From Aminipila sp963524205 (GTDB lineage Bacteria; Bacillota; Clostridia; Peptostreptococcales; Anaerovoracaceae), in contig CAURED010000014.1 of the NCBI GenBank assembly GCA_963524205.1, forward strand, positions 41,940-105,939: a stretch of 64,000 nucleotides of DNA, read 5' to 3'. Shown here in pieces: positions 26,951 through 34,667 of this stretch. Within the stretch, counting starts at the first letter, position 1. Every line of letters starts with the position of its first letter. The translations under genes were made by a program, and so were the position numbers. The notes beneath the pieces are model-generated. The model saw nothing but the letters and a program-made list of their open reading frames with translations. It did no database searches and was not told the DNA's origin.

Positions 26951-27559
26951 ATGGATAAAGGACAATTATTTGTTGTTTCCGGGCCATCTGGGGCAGGAAA
27001 AGGTACGATATGTCAGAGACTAGTAGAAGACACAAATATTGAGCTGTCTGTGTCCATGACCACTAGAAATCCAAGATCTTTTGAAGAAAATGGTGTGAAT
27101 TACTATTTTGTTTCTAAGGAGGAATTTCTGAGAACTATCGATGAAGATGGTCTGCTAGAGTATGCTGAAGTTTACGGCAATTATTATGGCACTCCAAAAG
27201 AAATGGTTATGCAGAAACTTAATGAAGGTAAGGATGTTGTGCTGGAGATTGATATTCAGGGAGCAATGAAAGTAAAGCAGGCATACCCAAATGGTGTATT
27301 TATCTTTATTTTACCGCCATCAATGACAGAACTTCGCAAGAGGATTACGGGAAGAGGTTCCGAAACAGAGGACGCTATAAATATGAGATTAGGAGAAACC
27401 TTAAAGGAAGTCTCCTACATAGATAAATATGATTACTGTGTTATTAATGGGGAACTTTCAGAGGCGGTAGAAAGGCTTAGGGCTATTGTAAAGGCTGAAC
27501 ATTCTAGAGTTTCCGAAAGTATATATCATTTGATAAAGAAGTACGAGGAGGAGATATAA
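26951..27559 (+). CDS. gmk: guanylate kinase
   Basis: Gmk converts GMP to GDP with ATP. The 202-residue protein has the P-loop GPSGAGKGT at 11-19, the GMP-binding SMTTRNPRSFEENGVNYYFV, EVYGNYYGTP and the lid segment RITGRGSE. AAGGAAGG lies just before the ATG. rpoZ starts on the next base after its stop. Confidence 0.97.
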   Translation: MDKGQLFVVSGPSGAGKGTICQRLVEDTNIELSVSMTTRNPRSFEENGVNYYFVSKEEFLRTIDEDGLLEYAEVYGNYYGTPKEMVMQKLNEGKDVVLEIDIQGAMKVKQAYPNGVFIFILPPSMTELRKRITGRGSETEDAINMRLGETLKEVSYIDKYDYCVINGELSEAVERLRAIVKAEHSRVSESIYHLIKKYEEEI

Positions 27560-27754
27560 ATGTTATATCCATCAATTAATGAAATTAGGAAAAAGGCAGA
27601 CAGCAGATACACACTAGTAATATTAGCAGCGAAGAGGGCTAGAGATATTATTGACGGTAAACCCAAACTTACGGAGGCTTCTACTGAAAAGCCTGTATCA
27701 ATTGCAGCAAACGAAATTGCAGAAGATTTAATTACTTATACAAGGAACTATTAA
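27560..27754 (+). CDS. rpoZ: RNA polymerase omega subunit
   Basis: A 64-residue omega protein. MLYPSINEIRKKADSRYTLV, AAKRARDI and KPVSIAANEIAEDLI match the family's three short helices. GAGGAG inside the end of gmk is its ribosome site. In many Firmicutes coaBC and priA follow, but here a terminator ends the transcript. Confidence 0.95.
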   Translation: MLYPSINEIRKKADSRYTLVILAAKRARDIIDGKPKLTEASTEKPVSIAANEIAEDLITYTRNY

Positions 27755-27757
27755 TTT

Positions 27758-27786
27758 AAAGCGAGTATTTACTCGCTTTTTCTTTT
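27758..27786 (+). terminator. rpoZ terminator
   Basis: AAAGCGAGT, 4-nt loop, ACTCGCTTT, then TTTCTTTTAT. Confidence 0.88.
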
Positions 27787-27866
27787 ATGACTATCCCAAT
27801 TTTATAATCTAAACTTAAAGGTGTATTAATTTAATCCACTCTTCTAATTTATATGGAGGATGGTTT

Positions 27867-28202
27867 ATGAAGGAAAATTGCATTATTATTAAATTTAGAG
27901 GGGAAGTTAGAAAGATACTTCCTCAAGAAATTATTTTTGTAGAACAGAATCTGCGCAAAGTTTTATTTCATTTAAATTCTGAAGTTTGTGGTACATACGG
28001 AAAAATACAAAATTATGTAGAGAATTTGCCACAGGAGTTTTACAAATGTAATAAGAGCTATGTAATTAATCTTGATAAAGTTACTAAAATGGGGGATCAG
28101 ATAATATACTTTTCTGATGGAAATGATATAAGAATAGGCAGGCAAAGTTTTCATGGTGCAAAAAAAGCATTTTTAGAGTTCGCACTGCAATCTGAAACAT
28201 AG
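27867..28202 (+). CDS. stand-alone LytTR DNA-binding protein
   Basis: A 111-residue protein consisting of a single LytTR domain (about 5-105): IIFVEQNLRKVLFHL, EFYKCNKSYVINLDKV and DIRIGRQSFHGAKKAF. There is no receiver domain, so it is an orphan regulator of unknown signal; its target sites may resemble LytTR direct repeats. ATG 27867 follows TGGAGGA. A TATAAT at 27803-27808 could be its -10, but no good -35 was seen. No cognate kinase or peptide gene is adjacent. Confidence 0.85.
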   Translation: MKENCIIIKFRGEVRKILPQEIIFVEQNLRKVLFHLNSEVCGTYGKIQNYVENLPQEFYKCNKSYVINLDKVTKMGDQIIYFSDGNDIRIGRQSFHGAKKAFLEFALQSET

Positions 28203-28252
28203 AAATATTAAAAATATGTTTTCACTTGGAGAGTGGGTGATAGTTAATATCT

Positions 28253-28300
28253 GCAACAAAAAACTTTACATTTAGCAAAGTTTTTTGTTGCAAATACTAT
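28253..28300 (+). terminator. terminator after the LytTR gene
   Basis: Perfect 15-bp stem (28253-28267 with 28277-28291) whose second arm carries a T6 run; ATATTTTTG follows. Confidence 0.75.
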
Positions 28301-28316
28301 ATTTTTGTAGTATAGT
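28288..28316 (+). promoter_or_regulatory. rpsB-tsf promoter with inverted repeat
   Basis: TTGCAA, 17 bp, TATAGT. The -35 overlaps the preceding terminator arm. AAATACTATA (28292-28301) and TATAGTATTT (28311-28320) form a perfect 10-bp inverted repeat spanning the spacer and -10. Confidence 0.6.
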
Positions 28317-28479
28317 ATTTGTTGGTTATTTATGTGAGGCAACACTTAGTTGTATATTAAAATGAACATAAAACCATAAAATTTTTATTATTTTGCACAC
28401 CGGACGACTTGAACACAGGTGCCTTAATGGTTGTTTTCAGGGTAAATCACGGTGGAAGAAAAACCAGGAGGAAAAAACA
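28317..28479 (+). promoter_or_regulatory. long 5' leader of rpsB
   Basis: About 160 nt separate the -10 from the rpsB start. The last 90 nt are relatively GC-rich (GCACACCGGACGAC, CAGGTGCC, CACGGTGG), unlike the AT-rich background. Firmicutes rpsB mRNAs are known to carry autoregulatory S2 leaders; this stretch is a candidate, but no fold was computed. Confidence 0.4.
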
Positions 28480-29247
28480 ATGGCAGTAATTTCAATGAAA
28501 CAATTACTTGAAGCAGGTGTACATTTTGGACACCAGACAAGAAGATGGAACCCTAAGATGGCTCCTTATATTTTCACAGAAAGAAATGGAATCTATATTA
28601 TTGACCTTCAGAAGACAGTAAGAAAGATTGATGAAGCTTACGAATTTATGAAGGAAGTTGGAGCATCTGGAAAGCCAATTCTTTTCGTAGGAACTAAAAA
28701 GCAGGCACAGGCTGCTATTGCTGATGAATCTAAGAGATGTGGTATGTATTTCGTAAACGAAAGATGGCTAGGTGGTATGCTTACAAACAATAAGACTATC
28801 GCTGGAAGAATCAAGAGATTATATGAAATTCAGGATATGGAATCTAATGGAACTTTTGAAAAGCTTTCAAAGAAGGAAGTTGGTAAGCTTAAGTTAGAAT
28901 TAGAAAAGCTTGAAAAGTTCTTAGGTGGTATTAAGGAAATGAAGGGTATGCCAGGTGCATTATTCATCGTTGATCCTAAGAAAGAAAGAATTGCTGTTAA
29001 AGAAGCAAGAATTCTTGGAATTCCAATCATCGGTATCGTAGATACTAACTGCGATCCCGACGACGTTGACTATATTATCCCTGCAAATGATGATGCAATC
29101 AGAGCTGTAAAGCTAATCGCAGGAAGAATGGCAGATGCTATCATTGAAGCAAATCAAGGTGAAAGCTTTGATGAAGGAGTAGTAGCAGAAGCAGAAGAAG
29201 CTGCTCCAACTTCAATTGAAGAAGTAGTTGCTGCTGAAGAAGCATAA
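28480..29247 (+). CDS. rpsB: 30S ribosomal protein S2
   Basis: A 255-residue ribosomal protein: AVISMKQLLEAGVHFGHQTR, RWNPKMAPYIFTERNG, NERWLGGMLTNNKT and IVDTNCDPDDVDYIIPANDDA. A C-terminal acidic tail rich in Glu/Ala (about 235-255) is common. The ATG at 28480 follows AGGAGG; an open frame upstream in the leader is not conserved S2 sequence. tsf follows, the universal pairing. Confidence 0.97.
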   Translation: MAVISMKQLLEAGVHFGHQTRRWNPKMAPYIFTERNGIYIIDLQKTVRKIDEAYEFMKEVGASGKPILFVGTKKQAQAAIADESKRCGMYFVNERWLGGMLTNNKTIAGRIKRLYEIQDMESNGTFEKLSKKEVGKLKLELEKLEKFLGGIKEMKGMPGALFIVDPKKERIAVKEARILGIPIIGIVDTNCDPDDVDYIIPANDDAIRAVKLIAGRMADAIIEANQGESFDEGVVAEAEEAAPTSIEEVVAAEEA

Positions 29248-29270
29248 GATATTAATTTGAATTGTGAATT

Positions 29271-29300
29271 GGATTCGTGTAGTTTATTCTGCACGAATCC
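29271..29300 (+). other. intercistronic hairpin between rpsB and tsf
   Basis: GGATTCGTG and CACGAATCC form a 9-bp stem with a 12-nt loop, with no T-run after it. A processing or stability element is more likely than a full terminator. Confidence 0.5.
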
Positions 29301-29324
29301 ATCAAATTTGAGGAGGAAATACAG

Positions 29325-30239
29325 ATGGCTGTAACAGCACAGATGGTAAAAGAATTGCGTGAAATGACAGGCGCAGGCATGATGGATTGTAAAAAGGTTT
29401 TAGTAGAAGCTGATGGCGATATGGACAAGGCAGTAGACTTATTAAGAGAAAAAGGACTAGCTAAGGCTGCTAAGAAAGCTGGAAGAGTTGCTGCAGAAGG
29501 ACTTGTAAAATTTGCTTTCTCTAGCGATGCTAAGAAGGCTGCTATTATTGAAGTAAACTCTGAGACAGACTTCGTTGCTAAGAATGATGAATTTGTAGGT
29601 TTTGTATCTAAATTAGCTGATATGGCTTTAGAAACTGCAGATGATTCACTTGAAAACTTTATGACTCTTCCTTATGACAATGAAGGTACTGTTCAGGACG
29701 CACTTAACAACAAGATTGCTAAAATCGGTGAAAACATGAACGTTAGAAGATTCCACAAGATGGAAGAAGCAGGATGTGTTTATGTAGGATACAGCCACGG
29801 TGGCGGTAAGATTGGTGTAGTTATTGGCCTTGAGACTGAAGCTACAGCTGAAGAAGTAGCGGTTGTTGGTAAGGATGTAGCTATGCAGGTTGCATCAATG
29901 AACCCTCAGTTTATTGATGAATCAGCTATCAGTGAAGAGCATCTTGAACATGAGAAGAAGATTTTAGTTCAGCAGGCTCTTGCTGAAGGTAAGCCAGCAG
30001 ATATCGTAGAAAAAATGGTAGTTGGAAGACTGAAGAAAGAACTTAAGGAAACTTGCTTGGTTGAACAGAAATTCGTTAAAAATGGAGATCTTTCTGTAAA
30101 GCAGTATGTTGATGAAGTTGGTAAGACAATTGGCAAATCAATTAAGGTTGTTTCAATGGTAAGATTTGAAGTTGGTGAAGGAATCGAAAAGAAAGAAGAA
30201 GATTTCGCAGCTGAAGTTGCAGCACAGCTTGGAAACTAA
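29325..30239 (+). CDS. tsf: elongation factor Ts
   Basis: EF-Ts is the nucleotide exchange factor of EF-Tu. The 304-residue protein has the UBA-like N domain (VKELREMTGAGMMDCKKVL), the EF-Tu contact TDFVAKN in SETDFVAKND, and the C-terminal module RFEVGEGIEKKEEDFAAEV. GAGGAGG precedes ATG 29325. The gene ends at a U-tract terminator shared with the first copy of the intergenic repeat. Confidence 0.97.
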   Translation: MAVTAQMVKELREMTGAGMMDCKKVLVEADGDMDKAVDLLREKGLAKAAKKAGRVAAEGLVKFAFSSDAKKAAIIEVNSETDFVAKNDEFVGFVSKLADMALETADDSLENFMTLPYDNEGTVQDALNNKIAKIGENMNVRRFHKMEEAGCVYVGYSHGGGKIGVVIGLETEATAEEVAVVGKDVAMQVASMNPQFIDESAISEEHLEHEKKILVQQALAEGKPADIVEKMVVGRLKKELKETCLVEQKFVKNGDLSVKQYVDEVGKTIGKSIKVVSMVRFEVGEGIEKKEEDFAAEVAAQLGN

Positions 30240-30265
30240 TTAAAAACTATATAAACGATTATATT

Positions 30266-30299
30266 AAGGTTGTTGGGTATATCCTGACAGCCTTTTTTT
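30266..30299 (+). terminator. tsf terminator
   Basis: A 12-bp stem with three G-T wobbles (30266-30277 with 30283-30294) is followed by TTTTTT. The T-run is also the start of the 19-bp repeat stem. Confidence 0.78.
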
Positions 30300-30375
30300 A
30301 TATGATAGGAAAGATGGACAAATTTTCCTATCATATAAAAAAGTAAGTGCAGAGGGGCGGAAGCCACATTTTATA
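30294..30375. repeat. intergenic stem-loop element, copy 1 (short form)
   Basis: A perfect 19-bp inverted repeat (30294-30312 and 30324-30342) with an 11-nt loop is followed by a 21-nt block at 30345-30365 identical to copy 2. That block ends GGGGCGGAAGCC, then ACATTTTATA. Copy 2 is at 36864-37030. The two stems differ at two base pairs and both are compensated. This copy lacks 83 nt found in copy 2 between two GAAGCC repeats. Function is unknown. Confidence 0.8.
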
Positions 30376-30481
30376 AAACAAAAAGTGTTAAATTAAGATA
30401 ATACAATAAATAAAACTTTGTTTACAAATATATTCCAAGGGTAAATATTAATAGAGAAAATGAAGAAAGGTCGTAAATTAG

Positions 30482-31714
30482 ATGAAGCTTAGTTTTAATG
30501 ATATGTTATATGCTTTTTCATATGCTTTGGATTGTGTAGAACACGAGATGCTGGGGGTTACTACTCATCATGGAAAACGTGTGGCATATTTATGTATACT
30601 AATGGGAAAATATTTGAACTTACCAGAGACGCAATTAATTGATTTGGGGGCATGTGCTGTTTTACATGACAATGCATTGACTGAGTATATTCAGGCTGAA
30701 TATATTAAAGGGATTAATATTTACGAAGAAAAGCAATATTTTAATAAAGGCGCACATTGCATGATGGGTGAAAGAAATATGAAAAAACTTCCTCTTTGCA
30801 AGGAAGCTCAAAATGCTATTTTATATCATCATGAAAATGCAGACGGAAGTGGTCCTTTTGGAAAAACAGCAGATGAGACGCCTTTGTTCGCCCAGCTTAT
30901 ACATATGGCAGACCAGATAGATGCCAATTGGGATTTAAGCCTTATCAATAAGCGGAAATACGAGAAACTTATGGACTTTATCGCTGAAAATAAAAGTATC
31001 CTTTTTTCAGAAAAATGTGTGGATACATTTTTTGGAGCAATAAGCTATAAGGAAGTAGTAAATTTGAAAGATGAGCAAATAGAGGGACTTTTAGGCCGAT
31101 CTATTAAAAATACTGAGAGGGATTATTCTGAAAAAGAAATAAAAGACTTTGCTGAAATTTTTGGAAACATAATAGATTATAAATCTAAATTCACCAGAAA
31201 ACATTCTTTGGGTATAGCAGAAAAGGCTGCTTATATGGCAAAATATTATGGCTATGATGATATGGCTGTGGCAAAAATGTTTTTCACTGGAGCAGTCCAC
31301 GATATTGGTAAATTAGTTGTTGATAAAGACATTCTGGAAAAGCCGGACAAGCTTACAGAACAGGAATACAAACATATTCAGAATCATGCGTATTATACAT
31401 ATGACATTTTAAGAAAAGTTAAGGGCTTTGAGGATATAACAAAATGGGCTGCTCATCATCATGAAAAGTTAAATGGGAAAGGGTACCCTTTTGGAAAAAC
31501 TGCGGACGAGCTAGGATTTAATGAGCGTCTGATGGCCTGTCTGGATATTTATCAGGCTCTAACTGAAGAACGTCCATATAAAAAGGGATTTCCCCATGAT
31601 AAGTCTATGCAGATTTTAAGAAATATGGCAAAAGATGGAAGCTTGGATGGCAGTATTGTTGAGGATATCGGAAAAGTTTATGGTAATTGTTTAATAAAAA
31701 AATTCTTAAAATAG
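30482..31714 (+). CDS. tandem HD/HD-GYP phosphohydrolase
   Basis: A 410-residue cytosolic protein with two HD-type modules. The N-terminal one (about 10-180) has HHGKRVAYL, AVLHDN and YHHENADGSGPFG, a degenerate GYP. The C-terminal one (about 225-395) has KHSLGIAEKAA, AVHDIGKL, HHHEKLNGKGYP and DIYQALTEERPY, a full HD-GYP set. The second module is a probable cyclic-di-GMP phosphodiesterase; the first may be regulatory. No sensor or receiver domain is fused. The start ATG 30482 has GAAAGG upstream. Confidence 0.85.
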   Translation: MKLSFNDMLYAFSYALDCVEHEMLGVTTHHGKRVAYLCILMGKYLNLPETQLIDLGACAVLHDNALTEYIQAEYIKGINIYEEKQYFNKGAHCMMGERNMKKLPLCKEAQNAILYHHENADGSGPFGKTADETPLFAQLIHMADQIDANWDLSLINKRKYEKLMDFIAENKSILFSEKCVDTFFGAISYKEVVNLKDEQIEGLLGRSIKNTERDYSEKEIKDFAEIFGNIIDYKSKFTRKHSLGIAEKAAYMAKYYGYDDMAVAKMFFTGAVHDIGKLVVDKDILEKPDKLTEQEYKHIQNHAYYTYDILRKVKGFEDITKWAAHHHEKLNGKGYPFGKTADELGFNERLMACLDIYQALTEERPYKKGFPHDKSMQILRNMAKDGSLDGSIVEDIGKVYGNCLIKKFLK

Positions 31715-31718
31715 GTGA

Positions 31719-31775
31719 ACCATAAAATAGTTTATGGTATAATGTTGAGGATATCGGTAAGGTATCCTTAATTTT
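31719..31775 (+). promoter_or_regulatory. pyrH promoter/leader with inverted repeat and weak hairpin
   Basis: TATAAT lies at 31738-31743 with a poor -35 (GTGAAC, 31715-31720). ACCATAAA and TTTATGGT (31719-31726, 31731-31738) form an 8-bp inverted repeat abutting the -10. Downstream AGGATA and GTATCCT form a short hairpin followed by TTAATTTTTAT, possibly an attenuator. Confidence 0.4.
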
Positions 31776-31792
31776 TATACAAGGAGAAAAAT

Positions 31793-32497
31793 ATGGAGCC
31801 TAAATATAAAAGAGTTCTTTTAAAAGTTAGTGGTGAAGCACTTGCGGGACCAGACAAGTTTGGTATAAGTGATGAAATGCTTTTAGGTGTTGCAGCACAG
31901 GTTAAGGAAATTCACGACTTGGGAGTTCAAGTTGCTATTGTAGTCGGGGGTGGAAATTTCTGGAGAGGCAGAACAGGTCAGAGCATTGACAGAGCTACTG
32001 CTGATTACATGGGTATGCTTGCAACTACTATGAACGCAATGGCACTTCAGGATGCTTTTGAAAAGCAGGGACTGCCTACAATTGTACAAACAGCTATTAC
32101 TATGACGCAAATTGCTGAACCGTATAATAGAAAAAAAGCAATTAAAAATCTAGAAGAAAATAATGTTGTTATCTTTGGAACAGGAACGGGAAGTCCTTTC
32201 TTTTCAACAGATACCACGTCAGCTTTAAGAGCTGTTGAGATAAATGCAGACGTTATTCTTTTAGCTAAAAAGGTTGATGCTGTATATTCTGCAGATCCAG
32301 AGAAAGACCCAAACGCAGTAAAATATGAACAGTTAACTCACAAGGAAGTGATTGAAAAACAACTTGGAGTTATGGATATTACAGCTGCTACACTATGCAT
32401 GGAAAACAATATTGCAATTCATGTATTCGGAGTGGCAGAAAAGGGAAACATGTTAAAAGCCATAAATGGTGAAAAAATAGGCACGATTGTAAAGTAA
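31793..32497 (+). CDS. pyrH: UMP kinase
   Basis: PyrH phosphorylates UMP with ATP and belongs to the amino-acid-kinase fold. The 234-residue protein has KRVLLKVSGEAL, VVGGGNFWRG, TADYMGMLATTMNA, GTGSPFFSTDT and VDAVYSADPEKDPNA. AAGGAG precedes ATG 31793. frr follows after 31 bp. Confidence 0.97.
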   Translation: MEPKYKRVLLKVSGEALAGPDKFGISDEMLLGVAAQVKEIHDLGVQVAIVVGGGNFWRGRTGQSIDRATADYMGMLATTMNAMALQDAFEKQGLPTIVQTAITMTQIAEPYNRKKAIKNLEENNVVIFGTGTGSPFFSTDTTSALRAVEINADVILLAKKVDAVYSADPEKDPNAVKYEQLTHKEVIEKQLGVMDITAATLCMENNIAIHVFGVAEKGNMLKAINGEKIGTIVK

Positions 32498-32528
32498 AGT
32501 TTAAAAGAGTGTAGGAGGAGAATTACTT

Positions 32529-33086
32529 ATGAGTATGAATGTGCAGGAAACCCTAGAACAGAAAATGTCTAAAACTATTTCAGTTCTAAAGGAAGAATTA
32601 AACACAGTTAGAGCAGGAAGAGCTAACCCAGCCTTGTTAGACAAGGTTATGGTGGAGTATTACGGAAGCCCAACACCGCTTAAGAATTTAGCAAATATCT
32701 CTGCTCCAGAACCAAGAACTTTATTAATTGCACCTTTCGATCCAAAATCAATTTCAGATATTGAAAAAGCTATAAATATTGCAAATCTTGGTATGGCACC
32801 ATCTAATGATGGAAAGACAGTAAGATTAACTGTACCACAGCTTACAGAAGAAAGAAGAAAAGAAATTTCTAAATCTGTAAAGAAATATGGAGAAGATGCA
32901 AAGGTTGCTGTAAGAAATGAAAGAAGAGATGCTAATGATGAGCTTAAGAAGCAGGAAAAGGCAGGAGAGCTTACAGAAGACGACTTAAAGAAGCAGCTGG
33001 ACCAGATTCAGAAAAAGATTGACAAGGTAACCAAGGATATAGATGACATAATTGCTGCAAAGGAAAAGGAAATCTTAGAAGTTTAA
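32529..33086 (+). CDS. frr: ribosome recycling factor
   Basis: A 185-residue RRF that splits post-termination ribosomes with EF-G. Diagnostic blocks are LNTVRAGRANPALLDKV, YYGSPTPLKNLA and LTEERRKEISKSVKKYGEDAKVAVRN. AGGAGG lies before ATG 32529. A strong hairpin separates it from uppS. Confidence 0.97.
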   Translation: MSMNVQETLEQKMSKTISVLKEELNTVRAGRANPALLDKVMVEYYGSPTPLKNLANISAPEPRTLLIAPFDPKSISDIEKAINIANLGMAPSNDGKTVRLTVPQLTEERRKEISKSVKKYGEDAKVAVRNERRDANDELKKQEKAGELTEDDLKKQLDQIQKKIDKVTKDIDDIIAAKEKEILEV

Positions 33087-33099
33087 TATGAATTTATGG

Positions 33100-33133
33100 C
33101 GGATATGGCTGATGTCAGCCATATCCGTTTTTA
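33100..33133 (+). terminator. frr terminator (intra-operon)
   Basis: A 12-13-bp perfect stem CGGATATGGCTG/CAGCCATATCCG is followed by TTTTTAAAG. uppS starts 24 bp later, so either readthrough or an unseen promoter feeds the isoprenoid-lipid genes. Confidence 0.85.
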
Positions 33134-33151
33134 AAGAAAAGGAATAATTAT

Positions 33152-33874
33152 ATGTTGGATATGGATAGAATACCTAAACATGTTGCTATAGTTATGGATG
33201 GTAACGGCAGATGGTCCGAAAAAAATAGTGTGTCAAGAATGGCAGGCCACAACGCAGGCATGAAGGCAATGAAAGAAATTGTAAAAAGATCTTCGACTCT
33301 TGGAGTAGAATATCTTACAGTTTATGCATTTTCTACAGAAAATTGGAAACGTTCTGTAGAGGAAGTAAGTGGCATATTTAGGCTTATTGTAATTTATGTA
33401 GACAAAGAACTTAAAGAACTTCATAAAAACAATGTTAAAGTAAAGATATTAGGAGATTATTCAAAATTACCAAAGGAATCTGTGGATAGATTAAATAAAG
33501 CTTTAAAAACAACAGAAAACAATACGGGTCTACAATTTAATATTGCATTAAATTATGGCAGCCGAGATGAAATAACAAAGGCGGTAACTTTAATTGGAGA
33601 GAAAATAAAGGCAGGTATAATGGAACCTCAGGATATCACAGAGGATACTATTAGCCACCATTTATATACAGGAGAACTTTTTAACAACATACCTGATCCT
33701 GATCTGGTAATCAGAACCAGTGGAGAAAAGAGGTTATCCAATTATCTGCTTTGGCAGATTGCATATAGTGAATTTGTATATACAGATGTACTCTGGCCAG
33801 ATTTTTCACCAGAAGTATACGAAAAATGTATAGAAGAATACCAAAGCAGAAAAAGACGCTTTGGCGGGAGGTAG
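33152..33874 (+). CDS. uppS: undecaprenyl diphosphate synthase (cis-prenyltransferase)
   Basis: UppS makes the C55 lipid carrier for wall polymers. The 240-residue protein has HVAIVMDGNGRW with catalytic D16, AGHNAGM, YAFSTENWKRS, NIALNYGSRDEI and the C-terminal RTSGEKRLSNYLLWQ and SEFVYTDVLWPDF. It begins the uppS-cdsA-dxr-rseP-ispG cluster. Confidence 0.96.
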   Translation: MLDMDRIPKHVAIVMDGNGRWSEKNSVSRMAGHNAGMKAMKEIVKRSSTLGVEYLTVYAFSTENWKRSVEEVSGIFRLIVIYVDKELKELHKNNVKVKILGDYSKLPKESVDRLNKALKTTENNTGLQFNIALNYGSRDEITKAVTLIGEKIKAGIMEPQDITEDTISHHLYTGELFNNIPDPDLVIRTSGEKRLSNYLLWQIAYSEFVYTDVLWPDFSPEVYEKCIEEYQSRKRRFGGR

Positions 33875-33877
33875 AGT

Positions 33878-34657
33878 GTGAAAACAAGAGTATTATCGGG
33901 ATTAATAATGCTGCCGTTTGGTATATTGATATTTTTAGGGGGTAAAGTTCTTATGCTTACCTGTTTTGCTATAGGCGTTATGGGTGTCAGGGAATTTTTT
34001 AATGGATTTGAAGCTATGGAAATTAAGCCTGCTTATACCGTAGCATACATTAGTGCTTTAGCATTATATGGGGTGAATTTATTTACAGCAGAATTTAGGT
34101 GGTATATGTTATGGTTCTTTGGGGCAGTTCTTTTAAGTCTTTTATATTTATTTAAGATTGAAGAAAGAAAACTTGAAGATGCAATGGCGACTATTACAGG
34201 AGTATTCTATGTAGTATTTTTCTCCTTCCATGTTACTTTAGTGGAGCAGACTGGAGAATATGGCATTCTCGTATGGCTTATATTTCTAACTGCCTTTGGG
34301 ACAGATGTAATGGCCTATTTTACGGGATATGCCTTTGGAAAACACAAGCTTTGCCCTACAATTAGTCCTAAGAAGACCATAGAGGGTTCTATAGGTGGAA
34401 TTTTAGGAAGTGTAATCTTATGTGGGTTATTTGGTTATATAATGATTCCGAGACTGCTGATACACTGTATCATTATAGGAGTTCTGGGAGGTGTTGTTTC
34501 ACAGTTTGGTGATTTAACAGCATCTATATTTAAGAGAAAAATGGGTATAAAAGATTATGGCAATTTAATACCAGGGCATGGTGGTATACTTGATCGATTT
34601 GATAGTGTATTGTTCACTGCACCAATGATTTATTATTATATTTCATTAGTTTTATAG
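33878..34657 (+). CDS. cdsA: phosphatidate cytidylyltransferase
   Basis: CdsA makes CDP-diacylglycerol from phosphatidic acid and CTP. The 259-residue polytopic membrane protein carries the signature SPKKTIEGSIGGILGS and, near the end, LIPGHGGILDRFDSVLF. The start is GTG at 33878 with GGGAGG upstream; spacing to uppS is 3 bp. Confidence 0.95.
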   Translation: MKTRVLSGLIMLPFGILIFLGGKVLMLTCFAIGVMGVREFFNGFEAMEIKPAYTVAYISALALYGVNLFTAEFRWYMLWFFGAVLLSLLYLFKIEERKLEDAMATITGVFYVVFFSFHVTLVEQTGEYGILVWLIFLTAFGTDVMAYFTGYAFGKHKLCPTISPKKTIEGSIGGILGSVILCGLFGYIMIPRLLIHCIIIGVLGGVVSQFGDLTASIFKRKMGIKDYGNLIPGHGGILDRFDSVLFTAPMIYYYISLVL

Positions 34658-34667
34658 AGGATAGATA

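Noticed and set aside
28216..28275. A 19-codon ORF after the LytTR gene (starts MFSLGEW), considered as a signalling peptide
   Set aside because: No ribosome site, and its end lies within the terminator hairpin. Nothing supports secretion or processing.
28393..28479. N-terminal extension of rpsB into its leader
   Set aside because: Starts at TTG without a ribosome site and does not resemble S2; ATG 28480 has a strong AGGAGG.
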